Shown here: one piece after another, positions 1 to 8,200 of the stretch
Position numbering within the stretch: the first letter of the stretch is position 1
Layout: every line of letters begins with the position of its first letter
Origin: JBFMFH01 sp040752275
Lineage (GTDB): Bacteria; Acidobacteriota; Vicinamibacteria; Vicinamibacterales; JAKQTR01
NCBI GenBank assembly: GCA_040752275.1
Contig: JBFMFH010000007.1
Coordinates: 32,355-96,354, forward strand
Reading direction: 5' to 3'
Length of the DNA stretch: 64,000 nucleotides
Translations under genes and position numbers: made by a program
The notes under the pieces: generated by a model
What the model was told of the DNA's origin: nothing
The model's input: the letters and a program-made list of their open reading frames with translations, nothing else
The model's database searches: none

Positions 1-1001
1 GTGCCGGGAATGACACCGCCAACGGGTACGGCGCCGTACAAGGCCCGCGCAAGCGGCGGGTTCTCCGCGATGGGCACGCCATGTTCCCTGGCCACCGTCT
101 TGATGCGCTGGGCGATCAGGTCCCGACCCTTGGCCACGACGCGCGGTGCCGGCTCCGACCCGCGCCGGTACTCGAGCGCGACGGCGTAGTGGGTCGGGTT
201 GGTCACGACCACGGTGGCGCGTGGCACGGCCGAGAGCATGCGTGACCGGATCATGTCGCGTTGAATGCGGCGGACGCGCATCTTGGTCTCGGGACTGCCT
301 TCCGTGAGCCGGTAGTCGTCGCGGACTTCCTGCTTCGTCATGCGCTGCGAGCGGATGAAGCGCCACCGCTGCACGGCGTAGTCGGCCAGCGCGAACGCCA
401 GCAGCACGACGGCGGACCTGCGTACGAACTGCAGCACCGCGTCCCAACCGTCCGCGGCGGCGGAGACGGCCTCAGCCCGGCCGAGCGCCAGGCTCGTCAC
501 GATGGCATCGCGGACGTCCTGCCACCCGAGCACGGCGAGGGTCGTGACTACGAGGATCGTCTTCAGCAGGTCGACGCCTCCCTGCGACAGGCCCAGACGC
601 TTGATCCCCCGGGCAGGGCTGAGGCGTGCCCAATCGGGCCTGAGCGCGTCGGTCGAGAAGATCCACCCGCCCTGCGCGGCCTGGCTGCCGACGACCATCG
701 CCACCGACGCCAGGGCGACGGGACCGCAGACGAGCGCAACCGCCCGGCCCGCCTTCGCCGCAAGCCGCGTCAAATCACCGGCCGTGAGGGTGGCCAGCGC
801 CTGGTCGCCCATCTGGGCGAAGGCGAGCTGGATTTCCTCCGTCAGTATCCGAGCCATCGACGGCCCCATCCAGCCGAGCACCAGGGCCGTGCCGACGAGC
901 GCCGCCGCCTGTCCGAGGTCCCGGCTGCGGGCAACCTGTCCCTTTCGTTTGGCCTCCCGGAGGCGCCTCGCAGTGGGTTGCTCGGTGCGGTCGCTGCTCA
1001 T
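1..1001 (-). CDS. flhB: Flagellar export apparatus switch protein FlhB (3' end beyond window)
   Basis: FlhB is the inner-membrane component of the flagellar type III export gate that switches substrate class from hook to filament. The ATG at 1001 opens the product with MSSDRTEQPTARRLREAKRK, the usual FlhB N-terminal pattern of a charged cytoplasmic segment before the first membrane helix. The autocleavage motif NPTH is seen at about residues 268-271 (bases 189-200), at the family position. About 333 codons are present and the frame is still open at base 1, so only the extreme C-terminus is missing. It is the last visible gene of the flagellar operon, 14 bases after the fliR stop. Confidence 0.95.
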   Translation of the reverse strand, partial: MSSDRTEQPTARRLREAKRKGQVARSRDLGQAAALVGTALVLGWMGPSMARILTEEIQLAFAQMGDQALATLTAGDLTRLAAKAGRAVALVCGPVALASVAMVVGSQAAQGGWIFSTDALRPDWARLSPARGIKRLGLSQGGVDLLKTILVVTTLAVLGWQDVRDAIVTSLALGRAEAVSAAADGWDAVLQFVRRSAVVLLAFALADYAVQRWRFIRSQRMTKQEVRDDYRLTEGSPETKMRVRRIQRDMIRSRMLSAVPRATVVVTNPTHYAVALEYRRGSEPAPRVVAKGRDLIAQRIKTVAREHGVPIAENPPLARALYGAVPVGGVIPG

Positions 1002-1015
1002 CACTCACATCCGCG

Positions 1016-1774
1016 CTAGCGGGCCGTCCCGATGAGTCGCATCGCCCCGTCGACGGCCGCAGGAGCGAACCTGGCGACGATGTCCGGGACCATCGTGATC
1101 CCGACGGCCAGCGTCAGCAGGCCAACGGCCACTCTGACCGGGAATCCGAGAATCATGAAGTTGAGGGCCGGCGCCGCCCGCGACAGCAGGCCCAGAACGA
1201 TCTCGAGGACGAGCAGCACGATGACGACGGGCATGGCGAGCTGCGCACCGAGCAGGAAGACAAGCCCGAGCATGGCCGCCACGTCTCCGGCGTCCCCGCG
1301 CGCGAGTCCCCAGGTCCCCGGCGGCAACACCCGGTACGACTGGGCCAGCGCTCGGAGCAGCGCATGGTGTCCGTTGATGCCGAAGAACGCCAGCAAGGCC
1401 AGGCTGCTGTACAGGGCTGCGACAACGCTGTTGCGCGCGCCGGACTGGGGATCGACCAGCGCCGCGTAGGACATGCCGGCCTGGAACCCTGCCAGGTGCC
1501 CCGCCAGTTCCGCTCCCGCCTGCAGCGCGCGGACGGCGAGGGCGAGCGCCAGGCCGATGACGACCTCACCGGCGGTCACGACAACGAGCCCCAGCGACGA
1601 GAGGGCGGCGGGAACTTCCACGGCCGGCAGCAGTAGCGCCGCCACCGCTACCGTCAGGCCGATCCTCACCGGCGGTGGGACGAACGACCCACCGAACACC
1701 GGGGACGCCACGACCAGCATGCCGGGCCTGACGAGCAGCAGTCCGAACGCCGAGAGCGGGAGCACATCGTTCAT
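1016..1774 (-). CDS. fliR: Flagellar export gate protein FliR
   Basis: FliR forms the core of the flagellar type III export gate with FliP and FliQ. The 252-aa product has the family length and is almost entirely hydrophobic, with about six predicted membrane helices. It begins MNDVLPLSAFGLLLVRPGML and contains the conserved stretch around GFQAGMSYAALVDPQSG. The start codon overlaps the fliQ stop by four bases (ATGA type), which suggests translational coupling. Gene order fliP-fliQ-fliR-flhB is the standard one. Confidence 0.96.
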   Translation of the reverse strand: MNDVLPLSAFGLLLVRPGMLVVASPVFGGSFVPPPVRIGLTVAVAALLLPAVEVPAALSSLGLVVVTAGEVVIGLALALAVRALQAGAELAGHLAGFQAGMSYAALVDPQSGARNSVVAALYSSLALLAFFGINGHHALLRALAQSYRVLPPGTWGLARGDAGDVAAMLGLVFLLGAQLAMPVVIVLLVLEIVLGLLSRAAPALNFMILGFPVRVAVGLLTLAVGITMVPDIVARFAPAAVDGAMRLIGTAR

Positions 1775-2040
1775 CGGACGAGGTCCGGAAGCCGGACGAA
1801 GAGGTCGTGCGTGAACCCCGAGACGATGCGCAGCATCCAGGGGAAGGTGACGGTGAACGCTGCGAAGATGGCCAGGGCCCTCGGAATGAACGCCAGCACG
1901 CTGTCGTGGACCGACGTCACGGTCTGCAGGACGCTGACGAGAACGCCCGCCACGAGGCCGGAGATCAGAATGGGCATGCTGACGACGAGCGCCACCTCGA
2001 TGGCCTGACGGGCCGTACCGACAATGAGTGCCTCGGGCAT
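1771..2040 (-). CDS. fliQ: Flagellar export gate protein FliQ
   Basis: FliQ is the small two-helix subunit of the FliPQR export gate. The 89-aa product starts MPEALIVGTARQAIEVAL and shows two membrane hairpin helices separated by a polar loop (QTVTSVHDSVLAFIPR), as in the family. An upstream in-frame ATG at 2085 would add 15 residues that run into fliP coding sequence. I prefer the ATG at 2040, which gives normal length and leaves 13 bases after the fliP stop. Confidence 0.95.
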   Translation of the reverse strand: MPEALIVGTARQAIEVALVVSMPILISGLVAGVLVSVLQTVTSVHDSVLAFIPRALAIFAAFTVTFPWMLRIVSGFTHDLFVRLPDLVR

Positions 2041-2053
2041 GGTTGGACTCTCC

Positions 2054-2794
2054 CTACACGAAACTCCGGACGAGCGAGCCGACAATCAGGCTCCACCCGT
2101 CAACGGCGACGAAGAGCAGCAGCTTGAACGGCAGCGAGATCATCGCCGGTGGCAGCTGCAGCATGCCCATCGACAGCAGCGTGGTGGACACAACGAGATC
2201 GATGAGCAGGAACGGAATGAACACGAAGAAGCCCATCTGAAAGCCCGTCTTGATCTCCGAGGTCACGTACGCCGGAATCACGACGCTCATCGGCAAGTCG
2301 GCGGGCGTCGAGGGCCGCGGCGCCTTGCTGAGTCCGACGAACAGTTCGAGGTCCGACTGCCGCGTCTGGCGGAGCATGAAGTCGCGCAGCGGTGGCGCGG
2401 CCTTCGACAGCGCGTCGTTCATGCTCACCGTGCCAGCCAGCGCTGGCTGGACGCTCACCGTGTTGATGACAGCACCCACCGGCGCCATGATGAACATCGT
2501 TAGGAAGAGGGCGAGACCGATCAGAACCTGGTTGGAGGGCACTTCCTGCGTACCCAGGGCCTGACGCAGGAAGTGAAACACGATGACGATCCGGGTGAAC
2601 GAGGTCATCGTCACCAGAATCGCTGGCAGAAAGCTGAGCAGCGTCAGCAGAACTACCAGCTGGAGCGGCGCCGAGATGCTGCCAAGGCCGTCCACTGTCA
2701 CATCGAGCCGATCGGGTTGAGCCGCGAGCAGAGAACCCGACCCTGCGAGCAGGAAGACGACCACCAGCACCGGCACGAGTCCCCGTCGGGTCAT
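2054..2794 (-). CDS. fliP: Flagellar export gate protein FliP
   Basis: FliP forms the pentameric pore of the flagellar type III export gate. The 246-aa product begins with a cleavable-looking signal peptide (MTRRGLVPVLVVVFLLAGSG), as in other FliP proteins. The family signatures LLTLLSFLPAILVTMTSFTR and FHFLRQALGT follow, then the C-terminal helices with LLIDLVVSTTLLSMGMLQLPP. Its start overlaps the fliO stop by four bases. Confidence 0.97.
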   Translation of the reverse strand: MTRRGLVPVLVVVFLLAGSGSLLAAQPDRLDVTVDGLGSISAPLQLVVLLTLLSFLPAILVTMTSFTRIVIVFHFLRQALGTQEVPSNQVLIGLALFLTMFIMAPVGAVINTVSVQPALAGTVSMNDALSKAAPPLRDFMLRQTRQSDLELFVGLSKAPRPSTPADLPMSVVIPAYVTSEIKTGFQMGFFVFIPFLLIDLVVSTTLLSMGMLQLPPAMISLPFKLLLFVAVDGWSLIVGSLVRSFV

Positions 2795-3144
2795 GACCGC
2801 GCCACCGCCTGGGATCCAGAGGCCCGATCGAGGGCGTGCTCGAAGGGACCGGCCGGCGCCGCCAGCTCCGTCACGAGCGAGACGCTCGTGGCGGTGGAGC
2901 CAATCAGCAATCGACGTCCTTCGACATTGACGACGAGGAGCGAGCGCCGGTCGCCGAGCGGGAGCGTGGCTTCGATCCCCAGCGAACTCGCACGCCGGCG
3001 CGCGGGAATCGAGATGACACCACGACGCACGAGGTAGGCAAGGCCGCCGATGAGCGCAAAGACGAACAGCAGACCGAAGAACGCGCGCATCAGGCCCGTG
3101 TCGACGCCCGATGCTGGCGCGGCGTCCAGCAGCAGCCCTATCAT
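2791..3144 (-). CDS. fliO: Flagellar biogenesis protein FliO
   Basis: FliO is a small, poorly conserved membrane protein that helps assemble the FliP ring. The 117-aa product has one membrane helix near the N-terminus (residues about 18-40, MRAFFGLLFVFALIGGLAYL). A beta-rich cytoplasmic part follows, with LPLGDRRSLLVVNVEGRRLL matching the FliO pattern. Position between fliN and fliP with four-base overlaps on both sides supports the call more than sequence alone. Confidence 0.85.
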   Translation of the reverse strand: MIGLLLDAAPASGVDTGLMRAFFGLLFVFALIGGLAYLVRRGVISIPARRRASSLGIEATLPLGDRRSLLVVNVEGRRLLIGSTATSVSLVTELAAPAGPFEHALDRASGSQAVARS

Positions 3145-3467
3145 CGCCGCACCTCGCCGCTCGGGAACGGCGCGAGGCTCGTCAGGCGAATGGAGGACTT
3201 GTTGTCGATGATCTCGACCTCGCCCCTGGCGATGACGCTGCCGTGCACTCGCACCTCGACATCGTCACCAACCGGCTGGGCCAGACGGACGATGCTGCGA
3301 GGCTGCAGGGACAGGCATTCCCGCACGCTGATGACCGTCGAGCCAAGGCGAACGGCGACCTCGCACTTGATGTCGCCCATCGACGGCAGCAGCAACGCGT
3401 CGTCGTCGGGCATGCCGGACGGAGTGGGCGCATCAGAACTGGATGACGAAGTCGGCGTAGAGGACAT
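3141..3467 (-). CDS. fliN: Flagellar motor switch protein FliN
   Basis: FliN is the SpoA-domain protein of the flagellar C-ring and of the export-cargo docking platform. The 108-aa product from ATG 3467 has a Ser/Pro-rich N-terminus (residues 1-25) and then one SpoA domain. Visible motifs are LGSTVISVRECLSLQPRSIV, DVEVRVHGSVIARGEVEI and a terminal IRLTSL. It overlaps the end of fliL by 35 bases if this start is right; the ATG at 3479 is an alternative. A fliM gene would normally sit between fliL and fliN but is not here. Confidence 0.9.
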   Translation of the reverse strand: MSSTPTSSSSSDAPTPSGMPDDDALLLPSMGDIKCEVAVRLGSTVISVRECLSLQPRSIVRLAQPVGDDVEVRVHGSVIARGEVEIIDNKSSIRLTSLAPFPSGEVRR

Positions 3468-3924
3468 CGCGCACCTCAACCGGCCGGGTGAGTTCCGAGA
3501 TCTGCGTGAGCAGCGCCTGCTTCAGCTCGGCCTTGCCCTGGGCCGTGACCAGCCGGCCTGCAGACTGCATCGCCAGGGTCTCGAGAATGGCATTGCGAAT
3601 CCGTGACTGGGCCACCTCGTTTCCGGCAATGCGTTCGGCCTGCTTCTCGTCGGCCATCAGCAGCTTCAGCGTCACGCGAAGGTAGGCCTGGCCCCGGTTG
3701 TCGGCCAGGTTGACGAGGAAGGTCTCGAACGGAACGAGGCCACCGGGCTCTTCAACCTTGGCCATCTTCGCCTCGGCGGGTGGAACGCCGCCGAAGAACC
3801 AGTACGCCGCGGCCGCAGCAACGCCAATGAACAGGCCCCCGGCCAGGCCGATAACGAGGAGTCTGCTGCGACGAGGCTTACCGGGCGCACCCGGCACATC
3901 GGGGAGTGTGGCGGCTTGGGACAT
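3433..3924 (-). CDS. fliL: Flagellar basal body-associated protein FliL
   Basis: FliL is a single-pass membrane protein that surrounds the stator and supports motor torque. The 163-aa product has a cytoplasmic basic N-terminus, one membrane helix at about residues 22-44, and a periplasmic stomatin-like domain. That domain contains the family pattern FETFLVNLADNRGQAYLRVT and a C-terminal VLYADFVIQF. The start overlaps nothing upstream; 188 bases separate it from the fliK stop. Confidence 0.93.
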   Translation of the reverse strand: MSQAATLPDVPGAPGKPRRSRLLVIGLAGGLFIGVAAAAAYWFFGGVPPAEAKMAKVEEPGGLVPFETFLVNLADNRGQAYLRVTLKLLMADEKQAERIAGNEVAQSRIRNAILETLAMQSAGRLVTAQGKAELKQALLTQISELTRPVEVRDVLYADFVIQF

Positions 3925-4112
3925 GGTCGGTTCCTATCGACTGGCGAACGCAACGCGCACCGACTGGGTCAGAGCAAGAACGGTGCCTGGAGGAAACGGG
4001 CCGTTCAGCTTGTACCGACTGAGTTTCTGCGAGTCCGGGCGGATCCAGGCGGTCGGGCGGGCGAACAGGGTGTCGGCCCACCGACATGCGCAAGCAGGTG
4101 GCCGCTCGAGGT

Positions 4113-6035
4113 CTAGAGGAACGCGTCGAACCTCCGTCCCCGATGCGTGCGGGGCACGGGCGGGCGCGGGGCTTCTTGCCGGCCCCGAGGGTCCTCATGG
4201 CGCGACCGGCCGTTGGGGTCGATCCGCAAGTCGGTGAGCGTCAGGCCAGCTTCGCCGAGAGCCGCGCGGAGTTCTCGCTGGTGACTCTCGAGCCACGCGC
4301 GCACTGTCGCCGACTCCGCAGTCACCAACGCACTGACCGAGGAGCCAGAGACCCGCAGCGTCACTGACATGTCTCCGAGGTATTCGGGGTGCATGCGGAG
4401 CTTCGCTTCCGCGCCGTCCCGTATGGCCTGGAATCGCAGTGTCCGGACGATCGCGTCAGCCATCGGGCGTTCGTCGAGCGTCGGGTCGGCCTCCAACGGG
4501 TCGGATTCCCCGCCACCCGGCGCGGGTGGGGTGTTGGTCTCGCGGCCAACCGTCACATCCCAGCCAAGGCGCGGGACCGCCGGCACATCGCGGAAAGTCG
4601 ACTCCGGATGCTGGCCAGAGTGTGTTCGCTCGACCGGGGTCGAAACGGACTCGCGCACGTGGTCGTGTGGATGGGAGGTCGTCCTCCCGAATACCGGCGG
4701 CAGCTGTGCGCCGGCTTCACCGCGCGCGTTCTGGCTGGAGCCACCCGGGAGGTGGGCCGGATACGGCTGCGGGTCCGAGGGCGCAGTGCGAGGAGCCGGC
4801 ATGCCGGCTGGCGGGACCGCCCGCTCGTCGGCGGTCGACGTCCCGGTGTCCCTCCACTCTCCGCGTGGGGCGGCGGCGGTGGGTCCGGAACCCTTCGCCC
4901 AAGCTCCAACTGCGGGCCGCGACTGGTCAGCTGCTGCCGCAAGGGCAGCGTTCGCGAACGCAAGGCCTCGGGGGTCTTGGTCCGACCATCCGGGGCGAGT
5001 CGTTCGAGGAGCAGAGTCCGCGTCGTGGCCGGCCCACTGCTCGCCTGCTGGGCCAACCGACGGAGCGGCCGCGGGATCGAGCGAAGGACTGTCACGATGG
5101 GCCTGCAACTCGGCTGTCGGCTCACCAGCTCTCGGGTCGGGCAGGGCATCGGACGCGCCGAGTCGAGGGGCGGAGGCGCGGGCTGGGGCGCGGCTCACGG
5201 ACGACGGCCCGGTCTCTTGTGCGTCGTGCCGTCCGGGAGCTGGTTCCTGACGGGAACCAGGGAGCCGAGGCTCGGGGAGCGCCGGTTCGTGGCTCGGCGC
5301 GGGTGCCTGGAGATCAAGCGGGTGCGGCGGACCGGCAGGCGGGTCGAGCACTGCCGGCAGTCCACCCGTCGGCGCGTTGACTCCCACGTCCGGCTCCTGC
5401 CGGGCGCCTGACGCCGGCACACTGGCTTCTTGCCGGGCTGATCGTGGTGGGCATTCGCTTGACGGTGACGTGCGGCTGACTTGTTCGCGCGGGACCGTCC
5501 CGGTCTGCGGGTCGCCGGACGTCGGGGCGATCCGGCTGGCCGCGTCGAGTCCGGCGGAGGATGCGATCCTCGTGCGGCCGACCCGAGCGGCCGGGGGAAC
5601 GACCACGTGCCACGCGTCTGTTCCCGGCTCGCTTATCGGCTCGATGGCGTTCGACGTCACGTCCCCGTCTCCGGATTGGGGGTTGGCAGACCCACCAGTC
5701 GTGGGATCCGGAGGCGCCGCGAGTCCAGATGAGCGATCGGCCAGAACGACCGCGGCCAGTTCGCTGTGGGCGGGCGTGGCGCCCGGCTCCGCCGGCAGCT
5801 CTGTGCCGCGTTCCTGCGAACGGCCGGCGTTCTCACGGGTCCCGAGTGACGGACCCGCGACCGGAGGGCCCTGCCGGATCGCCTCAACGGCGAGTGTGTC
5901 TTGGCTGGGCGCCGAGAGAACGCGCGTCAGCGCGTCATGGAAGAGCGCCAGGCTGACAGCACCAGTCGAATCAGATGCCGGCTGGTTCACGGCGTTCTCG
6001 CATGGGCATGCGAGGGTGCGAGCAACTGGGTCCAC
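4113..6035 (-). CDS. fliK: Flagellar hook-length control protein FliK
   Basis: FliK measures hook length and triggers the FlhB specificity switch. The 640-aa product is long, Pro/Ala/Ser-rich and low in complexity through about residue 530, as expected for the disordered ruler part. It ends with a Flg_hook domain: LRFQAIRDGAEAKLRMHPEY followed by LGDMSVTLRVSGSSVSALVT and RELRAALGEAGLTLTDLRI. Only this C-terminal domain supports the name. Placement after flgE differs from the common fliJ-fliK-flgD order. Confidence 0.88.
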   Translation of the reverse strand: MDPVARTLACPCENAVNQPASDSTGAVSLALFHDALTRVLSAPSQDTLAVEAIRQGPPVAGPSLGTRENAGRSQERGTELPAEPGATPAHSELAAVVLADRSSGLAAPPDPTTGGSANPQSGDGDVTSNAIEPISEPGTDAWHVVVPPAARVGRTRIASSAGLDAASRIAPTSGDPQTGTVPREQVSRTSPSSECPPRSARQEASVPASGARQEPDVGVNAPTGGLPAVLDPPAGPPHPLDLQAPAPSHEPALPEPRLPGSRQEPAPGRHDAQETGPSSVSRAPARASAPRLGASDALPDPRAGEPTAELQAHRDSPSLDPAAAPSVGPAGEQWAGHDADSAPRTTRPGWSDQDPRGLAFANAALAAAADQSRPAVGAWAKGSGPTAAAPRGEWRDTGTSTADERAVPPAGMPAPRTAPSDPQPYPAHLPGGSSQNARGEAGAQLPPVFGRTTSHPHDHVRESVSTPVERTHSGQHPESTFRDVPAVPRLGWDVTVGRETNTPPAPGGGESDPLEADPTLDERPMADAIVRTLRFQAIRDGAEAKLRMHPEYLGDMSVTLRVSGSSVSALVTAESATVRAWLESHQRELRAALGEAGLTLTDLRIDPNGRSRHEDPRGRQEAPRPPVPRTHRGRRFDAFL

Positions 6036-6145
6036 GGCATGGACTCCGTCTGTGCGGGCTCACCGGCACGGGCGAACCCCGGGGCGCCTCCGGTGACGGC
6101 AGAGGTCGCGCCCGGGCGAGTGGTGTCATTCGAACGAGCGGGAGA

Positions 6146-7441
6146 CTACCGCTTCAGGTTCAGCGTCTCGGCAAGCAGTTCGTCCGACGCGGTAATGGTC
6201 CTCGCGTTCGCCTGATACCCGCGCTGTGCGAGGATCATCTGCGTGAATTCCTCTGCAATGTCGACATTCGATTGTTCGAGGGCGCTGCCGACAAGCGTCC
6301 CGCGGCCTCCCGTTCCCGCCACGCCGACGATGGGCAGCCCCGATGCCTGGCTTTCGCCGTAGCGGGTGTAGCCCTTGTGCACCAGGCCCTGCGGGTTGTT
6401 GAACGTCGCGAGTGCCAACTGTCCCACGGCGATGGTCTGTCCGCCGCCACTGTCGGCGAGGATGGTGCCGTCCGAGCCGATCGCGATGTTGTCGATGGTC
6501 CCGGCCGCATTCCCGTTCTGTGTGATCGTAGAGGTTGCCGAGGTGGCAGCGAAGCCGGTGAGGGAGGCGGCGCCGTTCTGGTCGACGAGATTCCACGTCA
6601 GCGTGCTGGCGGGAGCGCCATTGCTCCATGCCGGCGTTGCCAGAACCGCGTCGGCGATGTTCGGGGCCGCTCCTCCGCCCGTTCCGGGGGCCGCGATCGT
6701 GAAGCTGGCGAGCTGTCCGTTCGCGTCGAACCCGACCGAGCCGCTGGCCACCTGGTAAGGCGTGCCGGGTGTGCCGCCGACCACGTCAGCGCCATTCGCT
6801 TCGACCTTGTAGTTCCAGGTCGAAGGCCCCGTCTTCGTATAGGTCACCGTCAGGGCGTGGCTCTCGCCGAGCGAGTCGTAGACCTGCAGGCCGGTGGCGA
6901 ACACGGTGCCCGTGGCCGCTCTGGCGTCGAGGTTCGTCGCGGTGGAGAACTCCGTGGTCCCCGCCGGCGGGCGCAGGACGCCGGGCGGGATCCTGATGTC
7001 GTTCATCTGAGCGGAGGACACGATCTGCCCGGTCTGCGGATCGACGGTGGTCCAGCCCTGGACCCGGTATCCGTCCGAGGTGACGAGATTGCCGGCGTCG
7101 TCGATGCCGAAGTTCCCGGCGCGCGTGTAGAAGAGTCCGGCGGGACCGCTCACGACGAAGAAGCCGGCGCCCTGGATTGCCACGTTGGTGGCGATGCGCG
7201 AGTTCTCGATGGCTCCCTGGCTGAACACCGGTGTGACCGATCCGACCGTGACCCCGAGGCCGATTTGCAGGGGAGATCCGCTGGATCCACTCACGATCTG
7301 GCTCATCAGGTCCTGAAAGTTCATGCTGCTCGTCTTGAACCCCACGGTGTTGATGTTCGCGAGGTTGTTGCCAATGACGTTCATCTTGGCGGCATTGGCG
7401 TTGAGGCCCGACAGGGCCGCGGAGAATGATCCGACTGCCAT
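6146..7441 (-). CDS. flgE: Flagellar hook protein FlgE
   Basis: FlgE polymerises to form the external hook. The 431-aa product starts with the flagellar rod/hook N-terminal motif (SGLNANAAKMNVIGNNLANI, then NTVGFKTS). It has the FlgE central regions (FYTRAGNFGID, DGYRVQGW) and ends with the conserved rod/hook C-terminal helix (QSNVDIAEEFTQMILAQRGY, then NARTI). The gene lies 13 bases after the flgD stop, consistent with hook cap and hook made together. Confidence 0.96.
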   Translation of the reverse strand: MAVGSFSAALSGLNANAAKMNVIGNNLANINTVGFKTSSMNFQDLMSQIVSGSSGSPLQIGLGVTVGSVTPVFSQGAIENSRIATNVAIQGAGFFVVSGPAGLFYTRAGNFGIDDAGNLVTSDGYRVQGWTTVDPQTGQIVSSAQMNDIRIPPGVLRPPAGTTEFSTATNLDARAATGTVFATGLQVYDSLGESHALTVTYTKTGPSTWNYKVEANGADVVGGTPGTPYQVASGSVGFDANGQLASFTIAAPGTGGGAAPNIADAVLATPAWSNGAPASTLTWNLVDQNGAASLTGFAATSATSTITQNGNAAGTIDNIAIGSDGTILADSGGGQTIAVGQLALATFNNPQGLVHKGYTRYGESQASGLPIVGVAGTGGRGTLVGSALEQSNVDIAEEFTQMILAQRGYQANARTITASDELLAETLNLKR

Positions 7442-7454
7442 GATGTCTCTCTCC

Positions 7455-7733
7455 TTACTTTGCGGAGTCCGTCGCCATCTGGTAGAAGAGGTCCCGCAAT
7501 TCTGCCGTTGACGTCGAGATCTGTTCCAGCTTCTCGAGGGAGCTGAAGGTGGCCAGCTGAGTCAGGAACTCGGCATCGGCCATGGGTTTCGTCGGATCCT
7601 GATGCTGCAACTGGGTCACCAGGAGCTTGAGGAAGGCGTCGCGGCCGAGGCCGTCCTGCCGGACGGCCCCTCCCGCGGTGGCCGCCGCGCCGGCGGCAGC
7701 GGACGTGACGGCACTGGAGGCGTCGATGTTCAT
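7455..7733 (-). CDS. flgD: Hook-capping protein FlgD, short form
   Basis: FlgD caps the growing hook and guides FlgE addition. This product is only 92 aa and contains just the N-terminal FlgD domain: LGRDAFLKLLVTQLQHQDPT, then FLTQLATFSSLEKLEQI. The C-terminal Ig-like/tudor part found in the roughly 220-aa enterobacterial protein is missing and no continuation is seen before flgE. It could be a natural minimal form or a shortened gene. Its start overlaps the fliJ stop by four bases. Confidence 0.88.
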   Translation of the reverse strand: MNIDASSAVTSAAAGAAATAGGAVRQDGLGRDAFLKLLVTQLQHQDPTKPMADAEFLTQLATFSSLEKLEQISTSTAELRDLFYQMATDSAK

Positions 7734-8200
7734 GTGTGTTCCTCCCGTTCACGGGTCAGGGCAAGGGTGCGCAGGACGGCCAGCCAGTCGATGGACTTCT
7801 GCTCGGCCCGCTGCGCCTCGCGCGCGAATGTCTCCCGGGCACGGTCGCGGAGCCGTTCGAGCACGCGCACGTCCACCCGCGCCTTGGTCGCCTTGTCCAG
7901 GGCGGCCCGCGCCTCGTCGCAGCGGCGGAAGAGTTCCTCCTGCTTGTGGGCCGCTTCGCGGTACTGCGCGGCAATCCAGTTCTGATACCAAAGGAGTGTG
8001 GCGATCGCCTGCGCTTGTTCCTGTTCGTCCCTCGCCTGCCGGCACGCGTTCGCGCAGGTGGCGCGGGCGGCATCGAGGGCAACCCGGGCGGCGTCTGTCC
8101 GGGCGTTGGCCGCGGCCAGGTCGCGTTCGGCGACCTCGGCTCTCCGGCGGCGCAGGTCGAGGGCGGCCTGGGGTCTGAATTTGAATCTCTGCATCGTCAC
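7730..8200 (-). CDS. fliJ: Flagellar export chaperone-escort protein FliJ
   Basis: FliJ is the coiled-coil stalk of the FliHIJ ATPase complex. The 156-aa product is highly charged and helical throughout (FRPQAALDLRRRRAEVAERD at the start), with no membrane segment. The proposed start is a GTG at 8200 whose bases overlap the fliI stop (GTGA), so coupling to fliI is likely; an ATG two codons inside is the alternative. Identification rests on coiled-coil character, size and place after fliI. Confidence 0.87.
   Translation of the reverse strand: MTMQRFKFRPQAALDLRRRRAEVAERDLAAANARTDAARVALDAARATCANACRQARDEQEQAQAIATLLWYQNWIAAQYREAAHKQEELFRRCDEARAALDKATKARVDVRVLERLRDRARETFAREAQRAEQKSIDWLAVLRTLALTREREEHT

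Noticed and set aside
261..1035. Two long plus-strand frames over the flhB region
   Set aside because: They mirror the flhB coding sequence, whose minus-strand translation has the NPTH motif and FlhB N-terminus.
4369..6096. Several long plus-strand frames opposite fliK
   Set aside because: High GC and low complexity keep antisense frames open; the minus-strand product ends in a clear Flg_hook domain.
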